This document shows positions 5,674 to 7,424 of a stretch of DNA of 7,424 nt, piece after piece. Location of the stretch: NCBI GenBank assembly GCA_964522665.1, contig CAZFVY010000177.1, forward strand, positions 1 through 7,424, read 5' to 3'. Numbering within the stretch: the first letter of the stretch is position 1; every line of letters starts with the position of its first letter. The stretch comes from CAZFVY01 sp964522665 (lineage in GTDB: Bacteria > Verrucomicrobiota > Verrucomicrobiia > Limisphaerales > CAZFVY01). The notes under the pieces were generated by a model. The model saw only the letters and a list, made by a program, of their open reading frames with translations, made no database searches and was not told the origin of the DNA. The translations under genes and the position numbers were made by a program.

Positions 5674-7424
5674 ATGGCGACGATCATCCAAAGCGATGGC
5701 GACAAAGCCCAGCCTCCGGCGAAGCAAGCGGACATTCTGGATTCCCCCGGCCCCACTGTCACAAACCAGTCCTCGCCCACCGCGAAGATCGAGTTGTTTC
5801 GCTCCCTCTTCCGGGGCCGGGATGATGTCTATCCCCGCCGTTTCGAGAGTCGAAAGACAGGCAAGGCCGGTTACGCGCCAGCGTGCGCCAATGAATGGGT
5901 TCCCGGCGTCTGCGAAAAGCCGCGCATCAAATGCACGGATTGCCCGAATCGCCGCTTTTTCCCGATCACCGACGAGGTGATCGGCTGGCATCTTTCTGGT
6001 CATGACGCCCGCGGCCTTGATTTCGTCATGGGCGTCTATGCGATGATGCAGGACGAAACCTGCTTCTTTCTGGCGGTGGACTTCGATGGCGAAGAGTGGC
6101 AGCGGGACGTGGTCGCCTTTCTCGAAACTTGTCGGCGACTGGAGGCGCCCGCGGCTCTGGAGCGCTCGCGATCCGGCGCCGGCGGCCATGTCTGGCTTTT
6201 CTTTGCCGAAGCCATTCCCGCCGGCCTGGCCCGGAAACTCGGCTCGTACATTTTGACGGAGACGATGGAACAGTGTCCCGAAATCGGTTTCGATTCTTAC
6301 GACCGGCTGTTTCCCAACCAAGACACTCTGCCGAAAGGCGGGTTCGGCAATCTTATCGCGTTGCCCCTCCAAAAAAGGGCTCGATCAAGAGGGAACACTC
6401 TTTTCCTCGACGAAAATCTCATTCCTCACGCTGATCAGTGGGCGTTTCTAGCCTCGATCCGGAAAATAAGCCGCTCCGAAGTGGAAGCCCTGGTACGTAA
6501 CGCGGAATCCAGGGGACGGGTCATCGGCGCGCGCGTTGCCGCCCCGGAAGAAAACGACGACAATCCATGGACGGCGCCACCCTCACGCCGACGGAAGGAT
6601 CCTCCGATTCCGGGACCATTGCCAGAGAGCCTTGAACTCGTTCTCGGAGATCAAATCTACGTCGCCGAGGAAAACCTCGTTCCCGGCTTGCGCAACCGGC
6701 TGCTCCATTTGGCCGCGTTTCAAAACCCCGAATTCTATCGCGCGCAAGCCATGCGCCTCCCGACCTACGAAAAGCCCCGGATCATCGCGTGCGCCGAAAA
6801 TCATCCGAAACACTTTGCCCTTCCCCGGGGCTGCTTGGATGACGTGTTGGAAACGCTGCGGGCGCTTAAAATCCAGCCCCTCCTTCGCGACGAACGATTC
6901 GGTGGCGCCGCTCTGGACGTTTCTTTTCGCGGCATCCTCCGGGCCGATCAACAGGTGGCCGCGGCGGCGCTGCTTCGGCATGATACAGGGGTGCTGGCCG
7001 CGACGACCGCCTTTGGCAAAACGGTGGTTGCCGCCTGGCTCATCGCCCAGCGCGGGGTCAACACCCTGGTCTTGGTTCATCGGCGGCAACTGCTGGAACA
7101 ATGGATCGAACGGCTGGCCTCATTTCTTGGTGTGCCGGCCAATTCCATCGGACGTCTCGGTGGTGGACGCAATAAACTAACGGGCATTCTGGACGTGGCT
7201 CTTATGCAGAGTCTTGTTCGCAAAGAAGTCGTGGATGATCGCGTCGCCAATTATGGACACCTGATCGTGGACGAATGCCATCACGTTTCCGCCCGCGGTT
7301 TTGAACTTGTCGTCCGTCGCGCCAAAGCGAAGTTCATCACCGGGTTATCCGCCACGGTGGCTCGGAAGGACGGACACCATCCGATCATCTTCATGCAGTG
7401 TGGCCCGGTGCGCCATCGCGTGGA
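5674..7424 (+). CDS. TOTE-type primase-helicase fusion, 3' end outside the window
   Basis: The frame stays open from 5674 to the window end, giving at least 583 residues without the C-terminus. After a low-complexity N-terminus, residues ~35-90 read KIELFRSLFRGRDDVYPRRF followed by Cys71, Cys80, Cys87 and Cys90, a probable zinc site. An archaeo-eukaryotic primase-like domain follows: the metal-binding D-x-D pair Asp136/Asp138 in FLAVDFDGEEW, the S-x-H-type motif RSRSGAGGHVW with His172, and the conserved FDSYDRLFPNQDTLPKGGFG (205-224), which supplies candidate third acidic residues. Residues ~420 onward form a superfamily 2 helicase: motif I ATTAFGKT with Lys449, motif Ia NTLVLVHRRQLLEQW, motif II DECH (533-536) and motif III SAT (559-561). 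The second RecA domain is missing only because the window ends. Homologues are the primase-helicase component of the so-called TOTE conflict systems, presumed to prime and unwind DNA in genome-element conflict. All catalytic residues seen are intact. The start ATG has no close Shine-Dalgarno, so coupling to the ORF 11 nt upstream is plausible. Confidence 0.93.
   Translation, partial: MATIIQSDGDKAQPPAKQADILDSPGPTVTNQSSPTAKIELFRSLFRGRDDVYPRRFESRKTGKAGYAPACANEWVPGVCEKPRIKCTDCPNRRFFPITDEVIGWHLSGHDARGLDFVMGVYAMMQDETCFFLAVDFDGEEWQRDVVAFLETCRRLEAPAALERSRSGAGGHVWLFFAEAIPAGLARKLGSYILTETMEQCPEIGFDSYDRLFPNQDTLPKGGFGNLIALPLQKRARSRGNTLFLDENLIPHADQWAFLASIRKISRSEVEALVRNAESRGRVIGARVAAPEENDDNPWTAPPSRRRKDPPIPGPLPESLELVLGDQIYVAEENLVPGLRNRLLHLAAFQNPEFYRAQAMRLPTYEKPRIIACAENHPKHFALPRGCLDDVLETLRALKIQPLLRDERFGGAALDVSFRGILRADQQVAAAALLRHDTGVLAATTAFGKTVVAAWLIAQRGVNTLVLVHRRQLLEQWIERLASFLGVPANSIGRLGGGRNKLTGILDVALMQSLVRKEVVDDRVANYGHLIVDECHHVSARGFELVVRRAKAKFITGLSATVARKDGHHPIIFMQCGPVRHRV

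Noticed and set aside
5641..6372. Long minus-strand open frame (243 codons) opposite the primase domain
   Set aside because: It is antisense to the conserved primase coding frame, shows no recognisable domain, and such frames are common opposite GC-rich genes.
6536..7180. Plus-strand open frame of 214 codons inside the primase-helicase gene
   Set aside because: It is in a different frame from the helicase, which carries GKT, DECH and SAT motifs through the same bases; the peptide is a Pro/Arg/Ser-rich shadow.

Overview
The window looks like a piece of a Verrucomicrobiota chromosome (Limisphaerales/Pedosphaera-like), or a close relative in the PVC group. The evidence is protein style. There is a secreted PQQ-like propeller protein whose mature N-terminus carries the WPQFRGPN motif frequent in Planctomycetes and Verrucomicrobia. 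There is also a secreted Ig/beta-propeller protein ending in the 'LQSSPDLS...W...V...FFRL' tail common in Verrucomicrobia. Most genes lack a clear Shine-Dalgarno sequence. The taxonomic call is inference from memory of these families, not a search.

Layout. Positions 1-726 hold no gene I can call with confidence; one small, possibly membrane-spanning minus-strand ORF (277-624) is the only candidate. Positions 727-2163 (minus) encode a secreted protein with an Ig-like domain followed by seven ~39-residue repeats, probably a seven-bladed propeller. Positions 2164-2808 are non-coding and rich in structure: a 20-bp perfect inverted repeat with 78 bp between its arms, then three short hairpins within 95 bp. 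This is probably an interspersed, mobile or repeat-derived element. Positions 2809-4146 (minus) encode the secreted PQQ-like propeller protein. A divergent intergenic region (4147-4412) separates it from a plus-strand pair: a GNAT-like acetyltransferase (4413-5060) and a basic 72-residue protein (5073-5291). The pair ends at a strong intrinsic terminator (5310-5335).

The most notable part is the right third. A 73-residue winged-helix ORF (5441-5662) resembles the C-terminal DNA-binding domain of Fic-family proteins but has no Fic catalytic domain. It lies 11 nt upstream of a large ORF that stays open from 5674 to the window edge. That ORF encodes at least 583 residues. It joins an archaeo-eukaryotic-type primase domain, with a preceding four-cysteine cluster, to a superfamily 2 helicase. 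It matches the primase-helicase proteins of the so-called TOTE conflict systems, which are thought to act in conflicts between genomes and mobile elements. Its C-terminus, and any partner genes, lie beyond the window.

Functionally, the left half is extracytoplasmic or surface proteins with no evident link to the right half. The terminator at 5310-5335 separates the GNAT pair from the primase-helicase block, which probably forms its own transcription unit.
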